DNA from: Bacteroidota bacterium
GTDB taxonomy: Bacteria > Bacteroidota > Bacteroidia > Chitinophagales > Chitinophagaceae
Assembly (NCBI GenBank): GCA_018266555.1
Contig: JAFEAF010000017.1
Coordinates: forward strand, 94,706 to 158,705
Reading direction: 5' to 3'
Length of the DNA: 64,000 bases
The translations under genes and the position numbers were made by a program. Positions 21,772 through 32,393 of the stretch are shown piece by piece (the stretch's first letter is position 1; the number at the start of each line of letters is the position of its first letter). The notes under the pieces were generated by a model. The model did not search any database. It was not told the origin of the DNA and saw only the letters and a list, made by a program, of their open reading frames with translations.

Positions 21772-23715
21772 ATGAGCAGATCAATTTTATTCTTCATTGC
21801 CGTATTAGTCAGCAACATTACTTTTTGCCAGTCCAATTCACCAATTGCCATTATTCCGCAACCAGTAAAAGTAGAACAGAAAACCGGTTATTTTTCCCTT
21901 CCTCAAAATATAATGATCCAGGCACCGGCAAATCCTGAATTAAAATATGCAATCACCGATCTTCAAAAAAGATTGTCTGTAGCAACAGGGAAAAAAGTAA
22001 TTGTATCGGCTAATTCGTCCGCAGCAATAATAAAATTAGAAATAAATAAAACTGCCAATATTCCATTAGGCAACGAGGGTTATACTTTATCTGTTACATC
22101 TAAAAACATCACGATAAAAGCAAACAAACCTGCCGGAGTCTTTTATGGTTTACAAACTTTAATGCAACTATTCCCAAAAGAAATTGAGCGTAATGAAAAG
22201 GCCAGCAATATAGCATGGAAAGCGCCCTGTGTTGAAATTACAGATTATCCCCGCTTTGGATGGAGAGGATTGATGTTTGATGTGGCTCGTCATTTTTTTA
22301 CAAAACAGGAAGTGAAAGCATACATAGACCAGATGGCTAAATATAAATTCAATCTCCTGCATTTGCACTTAACAGATGATGAAGGATGGCGTATTGAAAT
22401 AAAAAGCCTTCCTAAACTAACGGAGATTGGCGCATGGAATGTATATAGAGTTGGTCAATTTGGAACCTTTCCTCCACCTGCACCCAGCGAGCCAAGAAAC
22501 TTTGGCGGTTTTTATACGCAGGATGATATTAAAGATCTCATTAATTATGCTAAAGAAAAATTTGTAAACATCATGCCTGAAGTAGATGTGCCCGGCCATA
22601 GTCTTGCAGCCATTGCAGCATATCCGGAGCTTTCCTGTTCTGGTGGTGTAAAAAATATCGGAGTTTCTTCCGGTGAATCTATTAAGGACTGGAGTACACA
22701 TACTGCAATTTATGATGACAACCTTTGCCCTTCCAATGAAAAAGTGTATGAATTCCTGGATAAAGTGATGACGGAAATTGCTGCGCTTTTCCCTTTTGAA
22801 TACATACATGTAGGCGGTGATGAAACTTTTAAAACGTTCTGGAAAAGCAGTGATGCCATCACAGCGCTGATGCAAAAAGAGAATTTAAAAACGTATGAAG
22901 AAGTGCAGGGATACTTTGAAAAACGCCTGGAAAAAATTGTGGAATCAAAAGGAAAAAAATTTATGGGTTGGGATGAAATTCTGGAAGGAGGGATAGGGCC
23001 AACTGCGGCTGTGATGAGCTGGCGAGGTGCACATGATGGCGTTGTTAGCGCAGGTGCCACTGCAAATCTCAGCGGTGGTGAAGTGGCAGCTAAAGCCGGT
23101 CACTATGTGGTAATGAGCCCTACCGAATACGCTTATCTTGATTATATGCAAAGTGACCGGGTGATGGAACCTCATGTATATGCATCGTTGCGATTGAGTA
23201 AGGTGTATAGTTTTGATCCGATGCCTGCATCATTAAACAGCAATGAACAAAAATATGTTTTAGGCGCCCAGGGAAATTTATGGACAGAGCAGGTATATAC
23301 TTTTCGCCAGGCAGAGTATATGACATGGCCCCGGGCTTTTGCCATTGCAGAAGACACCTGGTCGCCGAAAGAAAATAAAAACTGGGATGATTTTGTACGA
23401 AGGGTTGAAGCACAGTTTGCAAGATTTGATGTGGAAGAAGTAAAATATGCACCCAGCATGTACGATCCTGATTTTATTGTATCAAAAGCAAGTGACGGTA
23501 AATTAAAAATTGAATTGAAGAACGAAGTGAATGGCTTGGATACATACTACAGTTTTGATAATTCATATCCTGACAGGTTTTATCCAAAATATACACAACC
23601 GGTAATGGTAGTTGATTTTGCCACGCAAATAAAAGTGATCACTTACCGTGGTAAAAAACCAATTGGCCGGATGATATCCATGCCGATCAGCGAACTTAAA
23701 AGCAGGATCAAATAA
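21772..23715 (+). CDS. Beta-N-acetylhexosaminidase, glycoside hydrolase family 20
   Basis: 647 residues. Signal peptide ends near residue 19 (NITFC, then Q). A GH20b N-terminal domain (about 25-150) precedes the TIM barrel (about 155-510). The barrel holds LHLTDDEGWRIEI, VDVPGHS and the catalytic pair D350-E351 in HVGGDET, used in substrate-assisted cleavage of terminal GlcNAc/GalNAc. The C-terminal part (about 540-647) is a small beta domain typical of bacterial members. Suited to chitin oligomers, peptidoglycan or glycoprotein glycans. Divergent from GH97 with 186 bp between. Confidence 0.94.
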   Translation: MSRSILFFIAVLVSNITFCQSNSPIAIIPQPVKVEQKTGYFSLPQNIMIQAPANPELKYAITDLQKRLSVATGKKVIVSANSSAAIIKLEINKTANIPLGNEGYTLSVTSKNITIKANKPAGVFYGLQTLMQLFPKEIERNEKASNIAWKAPCVEITDYPRFGWRGLMFDVARHFFTKQEVKAYIDQMAKYKFNLLHLHLTDDEGWRIEIKSLPKLTEIGAWNVYRVGQFGTFPPPAPSEPRNFGGFYTQDDIKDLINYAKEKFVNIMPEVDVPGHSLAAIAAYPELSCSGGVKNIGVSSGESIKDWSTHTAIYDDNLCPSNEKVYEFLDKVMTEIAALFPFEYIHVGGDETFKTFWKSSDAITALMQKENLKTYEEVQGYFEKRLEKIVESKGKKFMGWDEILEGGIGPTAAVMSWRGAHDGVVSAGATANLSGGEVAAKAGHYVVMSPTEYAYLDYMQSDRVMEPHVYASLRLSKVYSFDPMPASLNSNEQKYVLGAQGNLWTEQVYTFRQAEYMTWPRAFAIAEDTWSPKENKNWDDFVRRVEAQFARFDVEEVKYAPSMYDPDFIVSKASDGKLKIELKNEVNGLDTYYSFDNSYPDRFYPKYTQPVMVVDFATQIKVITYRGKKPIGRMISMPISELKSRIK

Positions 23716-23891
23716 GAGAAAATGGTAATGAAATATTTTTTGAGTTAGAATAAAACAAATTAATAAAGCTTTTATAAAGTCGTAAGATTTTTCAGAGCTT
23801 TTTGTTTTTTAATTACCTTACATAAGTTTCAGCAACGAGTAATAAATTTCTACATCACGATAACAGATTGTCCACTTAAATATCAAAAAGT

Positions 23892-25631
23892 ATGAACTGC
23901 TTTAACCGAATTTCATTCATTGTTTCTTTTCTATTGATTACATCTTTGGCTGCACATTCCGGAGACAGGCGATCCGGCGATCCTGTTTCGGGTGAAGCCT
24001 TAGTCAATGAATACTATGCCGATGTGCAGGATCTGAACCTGGTTTATATTTTTAAATATTCTGATGAATACTTTACCCGGTTTGGTAATTTTTACAATGA
24101 GTGGCTGGCAAAATTAAAAGCTATTTCATTTAATCAGCTCAGCAAAGAAGACCAGGTGGATTATATTTTACTCAAACGGAATATTCAGAGTGATCAATAT
24201 AATCTTGAACAAAGTAAACAGCAATTTCAGAAAATACGATATGCTATACCATTTGGACCTAACATAATCCAATTGCAACAGCAAAGAAGAAGGGGCAATA
24301 CGCTTAACGCAATGGAAATGGCAAAAAAATTAAACGAAGTAATTCAGATGATCAAACAATCCAAATCAGCAGTTGAAAAAACACCGTTAGAGAATGAAGA
24401 TTTGAGAAGTGTTGCCGTAAGCGCTGTTGATGAATTACAAAAAGGCCTGAAGAATTTTTATTCTTTCTATGATGGCTATGATCCTGAATTTAGCTGGTGG
24501 ATGAAAAAAACGTATGCAGAAACAGATGCAACTCTATCAGATTATGGAAAATGGTTAGGGAAACAACCTGTGGCCCAACCGGAAAAAGCAATGGACAATA
24601 CCGGCATCATTGGTCATCCTATCGGGAAAGAAGAACTCGAACGTCAGCTCAGGTATGAAATGATACCGTACTCCCCGGAACAGTTGGTGCAGATAGCTGC
24701 ACAACAATATGAATGGTGCCTTAATGAAATGAAAAAAGCTTCCCGTCAAATGGGCTTTGGAGAAGATTGGAAAAAAGCGTTGGACAAAGTGAAAGAAAAT
24801 CATTTGCCTCCCGGGCAACAACCACAAATGGTTAATGAATTAGAAGAGCATGCTCTTCACCTGATTGACAGTCTCGGATTGGTCACCATTCCACCCCTTG
24901 CAAAAGAAGCATGGAGAATGGTTATGCTTTCACCGGAACAAATGCGTTTTGCTTCTTACTTTTTAGGTGGCCCGCAAATTATGGTGGCTTACGCAAATGA
25001 AGAGCAGGACTATGATACCAAGATGATGATCATGCGCAGCGGCAATTATTCTTTTGCAAGAGCCGAAGTGTTTCATGAATTGATACCCGGCCACAATCTT
25101 CAATTCTTTATGAACAAGCGCTATCATTCATATCGCAGGCAATTCAGTACACCGTTTAGTGTAGAAGGGTGGGCTTTTTACTGGGAAATGATATTATGGG
25201 ATAAGGGCTACAACAGAACACCTGAAGAAAAAATCGGTTGCCTGTTTTGGAGAATGACACGTTGCGCCCGGATTGTATTCTCTTTAAATTATCATTTGAA
25301 AAACTGGACACCACAGCAATGCATTGATTACCTCGTGGACAAAGTAGGCCTGGAAAAGTTCAGCGCCGAATCAGAAGTGCGCAGATCTTTTACCGGTGGG
25401 TATGGACCATTATACCAATTGGCCTATATGATGGGAGCTTTACAAATGTATCAACTGCATAATGAAGTGGTCGGCAAAGGGAAAATGACCGATCGTCAAT
25501 TCAATGATACATTTCTCCAAAACAATACAATGCCTATAGAAATGTTTCGGGCCATTGTGACCGGTCAAAAATTAAACCCGGACTTTCCCACTCAATGGAA
25601 ATTTGCCGGGGATATACCGAATCAGCAGTGA
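23892..25631 (+). CDS. DUF885 family exported protein, probable metallopeptidase
   Basis: 579 residues with an N-terminal signal sequence (about 1-23). The family signature is clear: HELIPGH (H395, E396, H401) and VEGWAFYWE with E425, arranged like zinc ligands and a catalytic glutamate. DUF885 proteins are annotated as putative carboxypeptidase-like enzymes; activity here is inferred. It follows the GH20 gene after a 176-bp AT-rich gap and converges on a beta-lactamase-like gene with a strong shared hairpin between. Confidence 0.88.
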   Translation: MNCFNRISFIVSFLLITSLAAHSGDRRSGDPVSGEALVNEYYADVQDLNLVYIFKYSDEYFTRFGNFYNEWLAKLKAISFNQLSKEDQVDYILLKRNIQSDQYNLEQSKQQFQKIRYAIPFGPNIIQLQQQRRRGNTLNAMEMAKKLNEVIQMIKQSKSAVEKTPLENEDLRSVAVSAVDELQKGLKNFYSFYDGYDPEFSWWMKKTYAETDATLSDYGKWLGKQPVAQPEKAMDNTGIIGHPIGKEELERQLRYEMIPYSPEQLVQIAAQQYEWCLNEMKKASRQMGFGEDWKKALDKVKENHLPPGQQPQMVNELEEHALHLIDSLGLVTIPPLAKEAWRMVMLSPEQMRFASYFLGGPQIMVAYANEEQDYDTKMMIMRSGNYSFARAEVFHELIPGHNLQFFMNKRYHSYRRQFSTPFSVEGWAFYWEMILWDKGYNRTPEEKIGCLFWRMTRCARIVFSLNYHLKNWTPQQCIDYLVDKVGLEKFSAESEVRRSFTGGYGPLYQLAYMMGALQMYQLHNEVVGKGKMTDRQFNDTFLQNNTMPIEMFRAIVTGQKLNPDFPTQWKFAGDIPNQQ

Positions 25632-25638
25632 AACAAAC

Positions 25639-25673
25639 TTTGGTATCCTGAGTTTTTATTTCAGGATACCAAA
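25639..25673. terminator. Bidirectional hairpin between convergent genes
   Basis: Perfect 13-bp stem TTTGGTATCCTGA / TCAGGATACCAAA around a 9-nt loop, located 8 bp after the DUF885 stop and 5 bp before the stop of the opposing gene. T-tracts are weak on both sides, so it may act as a bidirectional terminator or mRNA-end stabiliser. Confidence 0.65.
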
Positions 25674-25677
25674 ATTT

Positions 25678-26820
25678 CTATTTTATAAGATTTTCATACA
25701 ACACATTGGCAACCGCTTTCAATGCCGGATTAAATCCTGCTTCATAATCAACATTGCATCCATTGGTGATGGCAACGATTCCGAATTTTTCTTTGGGCTG
25801 AAAAAACATGAGGCTGTACAGGCCGTATGCAGATCCTGTATGGCCGACCATAGTTTTTCCCGGAATCAACCCGTTTGAAGTAAGTAGAGCCAACCCATAA
25901 CCATTCAAAACAGGAGTTTGCATCAGGTGAGAACTTTTCTTTTTGATGATCCTGATTTTTCCATACTTGCCAAAGTACATGTGCATAGTCATGTATTTTG
26001 CCAGACCGGTGGCAGATATTTTCATTCCGCCGGTTGGAGAAAAGATGGGTGTACTGTACCCCGGGATATAATTTTCAATTTCATTCTTCCTGGGGTTATA
26101 AGCTGCAGGATCAGGGGTGTAGTTTTTCGTTTGAGGGTCATACTCGTATAATGTTACAAATTTTGTTGTATCCAAAGCACTCACTTCATATCCGGCATAT
26201 AACCCCAACGGATCAAGGATATGCTGCTTTACATATTTATCAAACCGCTGACCGGAAATTTTTTCGATAATGGTGCCGATCATATTAAAGTTCAGATTGC
26301 AATAGCTGTATTTTTCTCCGGGAGCATATTCACTATAACATTTTGCCCAATCCAGATTTTTTTCAGGATTGAGAACATCGAGGGTGAAATAACCCTGGCT
26401 ATCATTCAGGCTTGAAGTATGGGACAGAAGCATCTTCAGAGTTATTACACGATCGGGATATTTCGGATTACGTACTTTAAACCCAATAAGGCTACTCACA
26501 TCATCACTCAATGAAAGTTTCTTTGCTTCAACCAACTGCATGATCGATGTTGAAGAAAAAGATTTGGAAATAGAAGCAATCCGGAAAATATCCGAATTGC
26601 TTAATGGCGTACTCGTCTCTTTATTCTTTAACCCAAAAGAATGAGTGTAAATGATCTTCCCATGTTTGACAACTGCTACGGAAAGCCCGATCATATCATA
26701 TTGCTTCATCACACTGTCAATCCCTGATTCAGCTTCCTGTTGTTGTGAAAAAGCAAATATTCCTGTGCAAATTATCAACAGGTATGAGAGCAATAAATGA
26801 TGCAGATATAATTTTTTCAT
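25678..26820 (-). CDS. Serine hydrolase, beta-lactamase/penicillin-binding-like (class C fold)
   Basis: 380 residues, signal peptide 1-25 (IFAFS, then Q). The three active-site motifs are visible: SISK (S83, K86), YCN (Y173, N175) and HTG (327-329). The last replaces KTG, as in esterase/DD-peptidase members such as EstB-like proteins. A periplasmic or lipid-facing esterase, D-aminopeptidase or DD-peptidase is possible; true beta-lactamase activity should not be assumed. A CAAATTTA at 26862-26869 gives a minus-strand TAAATTTG box, but no -33 box fits. Confidence 0.88.
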   Translation of the reverse strand: MKKLYLHHLLLSYLLIICTGIFAFSQQQEAESGIDSVMKQYDMIGLSVAVVKHGKIIYTHSFGLKNKETSTPLSNSDIFRIASISKSFSSTSIMQLVEAKKLSLSDDVSSLIGFKVRNPKYPDRVITLKMLLSHTSSLNDSQGYFTLDVLNPEKNLDWAKCYSEYAPGEKYSYCNLNFNMIGTIIEKISGQRFDKYVKQHILDPLGLYAGYEVSALDTTKFVTLYEYDPQTKNYTPDPAAYNPRKNEIENYIPGYSTPIFSPTGGMKISATGLAKYMTMHMYFGKYGKIRIIKKKSSHLMQTPVLNGYGLALLTSNGLIPGKTMVGHTGSAYGLYSLMFFQPKEKFGIVAITNGCNVDYEAGFNPALKAVANVLYENLIK

Positions 26821-26972
26821 AAATTAAATATAAGCCGAAACGATGACAACGGAAGGCTTTGCAAATTTATAAATTGTATATGATCTCAGTAACCGGTAAG
26901 GGAACAATTCAATAATACATTTCTTTAAAAGGGCTCTATACTTTTTAAGATATTTAAAGTTATAATAAGCAA

Positions 26973-29900
26973 TCAAAAATTATATTTTAATCCTATCTGC
27001 CCCTGCCACCTGCTATTGATAGGATCTATAGTATAATAATGCCCGTTTAATCCGGTAGGTCTAATGAAGTTGAACGTAGGCAAATAACCAGATGATGGTT
27101 TGCCAGGAGATATGTTATTCGCATCTTTAACGAATTTAAGTATATTGACTGTGTAGTTATTAGCATTGGTCACAAAAGTGATATGCCCCCAATTATTGTT
27201 AAGCAGGTTCAGAACATTGAAAACATCAAAGCTGAGTTGCAGTGATTGGTGTTTATTCACTTTGCTCAATTGAAACTCATGCATCAGCTTTATATCCAAT
27301 TCATGATTCCACGGAGTACGCAATGCATTTCTTTCAGCATATAGACCTCTCCTTGTTTTTAAGTATTGATCTCCTTCAATGAAGTTGTTAAGATCAATCC
27401 ACTGCCGGGAAGCTGTATAGACCTGTCCGTTGACCGTATAGTCAGCCAGCCTTATGTCATTCTGATCTTTTGGAATATACGGAAGGTTTGCATTCGCTGC
27501 ATTTGAAAATGGATTACCACCCGCAGCATACACAACACTGTAAGGATTTCCCGACTGGCCGGAATAAAAGAAAGTCAGCGATGTTTTGTTCATTTGATTC
27601 CACATCAATGTACCGCTGAGTGTTCCTACAATACGATGGCGAAGATCAAAATTAGAATATGCTAAAGCAGGGTTATTGGGAACAATTGCAGGATTCACTT
27701 CATAGTTCGATTGGAAAGAATTCCGGATACCGTTGCTTATATCTTTACTCTTTCCATAGGTATAGGCCAGCGACCAGTTCATATTCAGTTGTTTTGCACC
27801 CATCTTTATATTATGGGTTTCTTTTGATAATTGTGCCGTTAGGTTATACCTGAATCCCTGTGTAGTATTAGTAAGAAAATATGCATTTGAATAATTGCTA
27901 TATAATTTCCCCCCTGTATATACCGGAGTTTGTGTTGGCCCCGATGTAAAATATTCTGACTGGTCTTTGATATTGATCTGTTGAAATTTTACATCAAATA
28001 AAGTTTTAGTGTATAAGGCATCCAGAGTAAGTTTATATCCGTTGCCAAATTTGAAATCAGCAGCTACATTACTTCTCCAGATACGGGGAAGCTTGAAATT
28101 ATTATCAATAATGTCCACTTCACGGGTGTTGCTGGCGCCAGCTCCTCCATATTTTGATACCGTATCTTTTAAGTACAATGGATTGATGGCAAGAGGAACC
28201 ACCTGGCCTCCGGGTCTGTAATCAATATTGCCATAGACGGTACCGGTTAGTGTGTATGCATAACCCAACCAGGCAAATGGCATTCTTCCTATAAATATTC
28301 CAGTACCACCTCTTATAATAAATGATTGGTTTCCGTTCACATCAAAATTGAATCCTAATCTTGGCGACAGGGTTACCTTGCCCAGCCATTTATTATTTAA
28401 TTGAGAAAACAGAGTATGTGTATAAGTTGGATCTGGCGATATATAATCTGTAATCGTATTTAATGCAGGGTCGGTAGCGGGTTGTTTTCCTAAGAAAGGA
28501 TAATCAAGTCGCAATCCCGGAGTCAATTTTAATTTTTTATTGAGTGTTATTTCATCTTGCCCATAAAGGCTCATTAAATTAACCGTGTAAGGATTCGGGG
28601 GATTATTATAAATAGCATCCCTGTTGTTTGGATATTTCGTATCTGTAGTAAATGCTCCACGAATACGATTGGGGTTATCTGCAAGGAAAGCGTTCAGGTT
28701 TGAATATTCCCATCGGCCATTCCATGAATTTATAAATCCATAAGTAAGATTATAAAATTCATTGTGAGTTCCAAAAGTAAATTTATGAATACCGTTTGTA
28801 TAAGTAAGGTTGTTGCTTACTTCTATTGTTTGTTGTTTCATATTATAGATGGAAGCTTCACGCCAGGTACCTGCCCAAACAGCTCCACCGCCAATATCCA
28901 TCAAGGGAGATAGTGTTCCGGGAAAAGTTCTGTATTCATGCACATTAATATAACTAACATTAAATTGATTGCTCAACCTATTATTTACTTTTGTTTTTAA
29001 TTCAGCAACAAGGTTTACATTATTATTATACTGGGTAAAGTCTGTTGAAGAAAACTGAAAGTTGGTAGATGTGCGTTCCAGATTATTACCCCAGCCTTTT
29101 GTATAGATGCCTCTTACAGAAAGCGTATTTCTTTCGTTTAGGTTAAAATCAAAACGAGCAAAGAGTTTATTACTGTTTGTAAAAATAGTATAAGGACCCA
29201 CATAAGAACCGGCATCGTAACCATATTTATTTTTTAACTGATTATAAATAGCTGTTGCATCAGATAAAGAAACGGCAGCGCCGGGATCACCTGCATTATA
29301 AAAAGTGGGTTCTTTTCTACGTGTTTGTTCATAGTTTACAAAGAAGAAAGCTTTACTTTTTATAATAGGCCCGCTCAGGCTGGCGCCATATTGATAATCA
29401 TGAAAAGAAGAACCCATTTTGGTTTTTAATCCATCTGCACTTTTACCGGTTAGTGTTTGATTTCTCCCAAATACATAAACGGAACCATGAATGTCATTGG
29501 TTCCACTTTTTGTAACAGCATTTACACTGCCACCGGTAAAATTTCCAAGTTTTATATCGAATGGAGCCAACTGTACCTGCACTTCCTGAATAGCGTCAAG
29601 ACTATACGGGTTTGTTCTGGTGCCGGATCCTGCAGAGCCGGACTGCCCCCCACCACTTACCCCTCCAAAAGAATTGCTGAAGCCAATCGCATCATTATTA
29701 ATTGCTCCATCTATCGTAAGATTATTATATCGAAAATTTGTTCCCGCATAAGCATTGTTATTTGATTGAGGCGTTAATCTTGTATAATCGGAAAGACTTC
29801 TTCCTAACGTAGGTAGTGTAGCAAGCTGTGACCTGTTAATGGTAACGCCATTAATTTTGGGCCTTCTTGCAGTATTTATCACTACTTCCTCAAGGTTTTC

Positions 29901-30239
29901 TGTACTTGCTATTAAACTAACGTTCCATTCGGGATTATTGCCTAATGAAAGATTTATACTGTCAAACTTTTGTTCTTCATAACCGATAAAAGAAAAGGTT
30001 ATAGTGTAGGGGCCTCCCGGTTTGAGATTCGGAATTACAAAAATCCCCTTATCATTTGTTTGAGCAGCTGTTCGAAACCCGGTAGATTCCATTTTTATAG
30101 TCACAGAGGCCCCACTTACAACAAGCCCGTTCGGATATATTACCCTGCCACTGACCGTTGCTGATGTTTCCTGCGAAAAACCGGAACTCCCAAAACAAAT
30201 AATTAATAAGAAAACTAATACTCCAAATTGTGGTTTCAT
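26973..30239 (-). CDS. TonB-dependent receptor, Oar-like, with carboxypeptidase-regulatory domain
   Basis: 1088 residues. Signal peptide 1-22; carboxypeptidase-regulatory domain about 25-112 (GRVIYPNGLVVSGASVTI); plug about 120-245 including the Oar-type stretch TIDGAINNDAIGFSNSFGG and QLAPFDIKLGNFTGGSVNAV; then a large barrel ending in KYNF with the terminal phenylalanine that guides outer-membrane assembly. Oar-like proteins are large TonB receptors without SusD partners, some linked to protein export or uptake of peptides. The ligand here is unknown. The gene is divergent from the phosphate-transport pair. Confidence 0.92.
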   Translation of the reverse strand: MKPQFGVLVFLLIICFGSSGFSQETSATVSGRVIYPNGLVVSGASVTIKMESTGFRTAAQTNDKGIFVIPNLKPGGPYTITFSFIGYEEQKFDSINLSLGNNPEWNVSLIASTENLEEVVINTARRPKINGVTINRSQLATLPTLGRSLSDYTRLTPQSNNNAYAGTNFRYNNLTIDGAINNDAIGFSNSFGGVSGGGQSGSAGSGTRTNPYSLDAIQEVQVQLAPFDIKLGNFTGGSVNAVTKSGTNDIHGSVYVFGRNQTLTGKSADGLKTKMGSSFHDYQYGASLSGPIIKSKAFFFVNYEQTRRKEPTFYNAGDPGAAVSLSDATAIYNQLKNKYGYDAGSYVGPYTIFTNSNKLFARFDFNLNERNTLSVRGIYTKGWGNNLERTSTNFQFSSTDFTQYNNNVNLVAELKTKVNNRLSNQFNVSYINVHEYRTFPGTLSPLMDIGGGAVWAGTWREASIYNMKQQTIEVSNNLTYTNGIHKFTFGTHNEFYNLTYGFINSWNGRWEYSNLNAFLADNPNRIRGAFTTDTKYPNNRDAIYNNPPNPYTVNLMSLYGQDEITLNKKLKLTPGLRLDYPFLGKQPATDPALNTITDYISPDPTYTHTLFSQLNNKWLGKVTLSPRLGFNFDVNGNQSFIIRGGTGIFIGRMPFAWLGYAYTLTGTVYGNIDYRPGGQVVPLAINPLYLKDTVSKYGGAGASNTREVDIIDNNFKLPRIWRSNVAADFKFGNGYKLTLDALYTKTLFDVKFQQINIKDQSEYFTSGPTQTPVYTGGKLYSNYSNAYFLTNTTQGFRYNLTAQLSKETHNIKMGAKQLNMNWSLAYTYGKSKDISNGIRNSFQSNYEVNPAIVPNNPALAYSNFDLRHRIVGTLSGTLMWNQMNKTSLTFFYSGQSGNPYSVVYAAGGNPFSNAANANLPYIPKDQNDIRLADYTVNGQVYTASRQWIDLNNFIEGDQYLKTRRGLYAERNALRTPWNHELDIKLMHEFQLSKVNKHQSLQLSFDVFNVLNLLNNNWGHITFVTNANNYTVNILKFVKDANNISPGKPSSGYLPTFNFIRPTGLNGHYYTIDPINSRWQGQIGLKYNF

Positions 30240-30487
30240 TTTTAACTAATTTGAAGCAAAAAAAGTATTCTCGTATTAACTTTAAGTTACCGGCTGATTA
30301 AACAATTGTTACTGAATTATTATCAGAACATGAACAATATCTGTTTTGTATAAAATTTTGTCCTTTAATATTTGTATTCTTTCTCCATATTAAGAAATTA
30401 TTAATTCAGATATTTGATTAAGGTTCCCAGTCAGAACCAGTTATTTTCGCAAACATTCCGGTGCTTGCCGGAAAAAAACCAGGTTAT

Positions 30488-31135
30488 ATGGCACTTAATT
30501 CTTTGCTTAACATCTTTGTTCCGAAAAACAAGATTTTTTTTGAGCTGTTTGAAAAAGTAGCTGAAAATGTTGCTAAAATGGGATCGCTGTTAAAAGATGT
30601 GGTAGCCGAACCCGATTTTGACAAAAGGGCTTTGATCATCAGCAATATTGAAGACCTGGAACATGCGAACGATGAATTGACTCATAATATTTTTACTGAA
30701 TTGGGCCGCAATTTCATTACCCCTTTTGACAGAGAAGACATTCACTACCTCGCTTCATCGCTGGATGATATTGCTGATTATATATATGCTGCTGCTAAGA
30801 AGATTAATTTCTACCGGGTAAATCCAAATGATATGGGGATGCAGAAAATGTCAGAACTCATTGAGCAAAGTGCAATGCAGGTAAGTCTTGTGGTTAAACA
30901 CCTCCGCAATATGAAAGAGATGCGCCAGATCACCGAGGCATTGGTAAAAATCAACAGCGTAGAAAACCAGGCCGACGATATTTTTGACATGAGTATTGAG
31001 CGGTTGTTTGCTACAGAGCCAGACGCAAAAGAAGTGATTAAGAAAAGAGAGATATACCAGGTGATGGAGATTGTGACAGACAAATGCGAAGATGCCAGTA
31101 ATGTGATTGAATCTATTTTAATAAAATATGCTTAA
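30488..31135 (+). CDS. DUF47 family (PhoU-like) phosphate transport regulator
   Basis: 215 residues from the ATG at 30488 (MALNSLLNIFVPK); a GTG 27 nt upstream adds residues not usual in the family. All-helical, with the conserved patterns NDELTHNIF, DREDIHYLASSLDDI and VENQADDIFD. DUF47 proteins pair with PiT permeases and are thought to modulate phosphate uptake. The PiT gene follows 63 bp later on the same strand, so this is the standard two-gene unit. Confidence 0.92.
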   Translation: MALNSLLNIFVPKNKIFFELFEKVAENVAKMGSLLKDVVAEPDFDKRALIISNIEDLEHANDELTHNIFTELGRNFITPFDREDIHYLASSLDDIADYIYAAAKKINFYRVNPNDMGMQKMSELIEQSAMQVSLVVKHLRNMKEMRQITEALVKINSVENQADDIFDMSIERLFATEPDAKEVIKKREIYQVMEIVTDKCEDASNVIESILIKYA

Positions 31136-31198
31136 CAGGTTTTGAAAAACTAACTAAAACTTCTTTTGAATTAAGCTATACTTACAAACCGGGAAGTT

Positions 31199-32344
31199 AT
31201 GACTCTTTTGATTGTTATTATTGGGCTGGCATTAATTTTTGATTTCATTAATGGCTTTCATGATGCTGCCAATTCCATAGCTACCGTGGTATCTACAAAA
31301 GTGTTGACTCCTTTCCAGGCTGTACTGTGGGCTGCCATGTTTAATTTCATAGCATTCTTTGTTTTCAAAGAACATGGGATCGCAAACACAGTTGCAAACA
31401 CAGTGCACCCCGAATCCATAACGCTTATGGTAATCCTTTGCGGAGTCATTGCCGCCATTTGCTGGAACTTAATTACCTGGTGGTATGGTATTCCTTCTTC
31501 ATCATCACATACTTTAATCGGGGGATTTGCAGGTGCAGGCATTGCTCATGCAGGTTTTGCAAGTATCAGTTCAGAAAGCATTTTCAAAACACTGATTTTT
31601 ATTATCCTGGCTCCATTAGTAGGAATGATCATCTCAATGTTTATCACCATCGTGACGGTTCAAAGAAATATTTGGTTAAAGCTTTCTATTATTATTACGC
31701 TTATGCTGGCCTGCTATTTTTTTATAAAATTCAAAATGCCTTTTGAAAAATGGGCTATTGTTATCATGTGTTTGATATTTGCAGGCACTTATTTGTACAA
31801 TCACCTGAGAGGAGCAGACTCCAATGCTTACAGGACTGCAAATATGTTTAAGCGGTTGCAATTGGTTTCTTCAGCAGCATTGAGTATTGGGCATGGCGGT
31901 TCTGACGCACAAAAAGTAATGGGTATCATTACTGCAGCTTTAATTTTCAATTATCACCAGGGAGGATATGGAGTTGCGGAATTTAAAGATATGCCTGACT
32001 GGGTTCCTATAGCCTGTTATTCATCAATTGCTATAGGCACTTTGTTCGGAGGTTGGAAAATTGTAAAAACTATGGGGACCAAGATAACCAAAGTAACTCC
32101 TCTCGAAGGGGTATGCGCCGAAACTGCCAGTGCTATTACTTTATTTGCTGCTGCAAACATGGGTGCACCAGTAAGTACCACACATACAGTAACTGGATCT
32201 ATTATCGGCGTTGGCGCCACAAAAAGATTATCGGCAGTACGCTGGGGGGTTACCATAAATTTATTATGGGCATGGGTTCTTACCATCCCTATCAGCGGGT
32301 TGCTGGCAATGGGCTTTTATTATATTGCTCATTTTTTTATTTGA
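31199..32344 (+). CDS. Inorganic phosphate transporter, PiT family
   Basis: 381 residues, about ten membrane helices. The N-terminal PiT signature FDFINGFHDAANSIAT (about 14-29) and the mirror motif GHGGSDAQKVMGI (about 229-241) reflect the inverted-repeat structure. The family imports phosphate with H+ or Na+. It is encoded after its DUF47 partner. A short gap of 49 bp separates it from galE on the same strand, so read-through is possible. Confidence 0.93.
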   Translation: MTLLIVIIGLALIFDFINGFHDAANSIATVVSTKVLTPFQAVLWAAMFNFIAFFVFKEHGIANTVANTVHPESITLMVILCGVIAAICWNLITWWYGIPSSSSHTLIGGFAGAGIAHAGFASISSESIFKTLIFIILAPLVGMIISMFITIVTVQRNIWLKLSIIITLMLACYFFIKFKMPFEKWAIVIMCLIFAGTYLYNHLRGADSNAYRTANMFKRLQLVSSAALSIGHGGSDAQKVMGIITAALIFNYHQGGYGVAEFKDMPDWVPIACYSSIAIGTLFGGWKIVKTMGTKITKVTPLEGVCAETASAITLFAAANMGAPVSTTHTVTGSIIGVGATKRLSAVRWGVTINLLWAWVLTIPISGLLAMGFYYIAHFFI

Positions 32345-32393
32345 TTTTTTTTCTGCTGTAAAAAATCCTGACTTTTGCATTCATATATTTTTT

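Noticed and set aside
22417..22875. 152-codon minus-strand frame inside the GH20 gene
   Set aside because: Antisense to a region of conserved catalytic motifs; no independent signal.
26862..26869. TAAATTTG box before the beta-lactamase-like gene
   Set aside because: No -33 element at 17-23 nt; kept only as a note, not as a promoter call.
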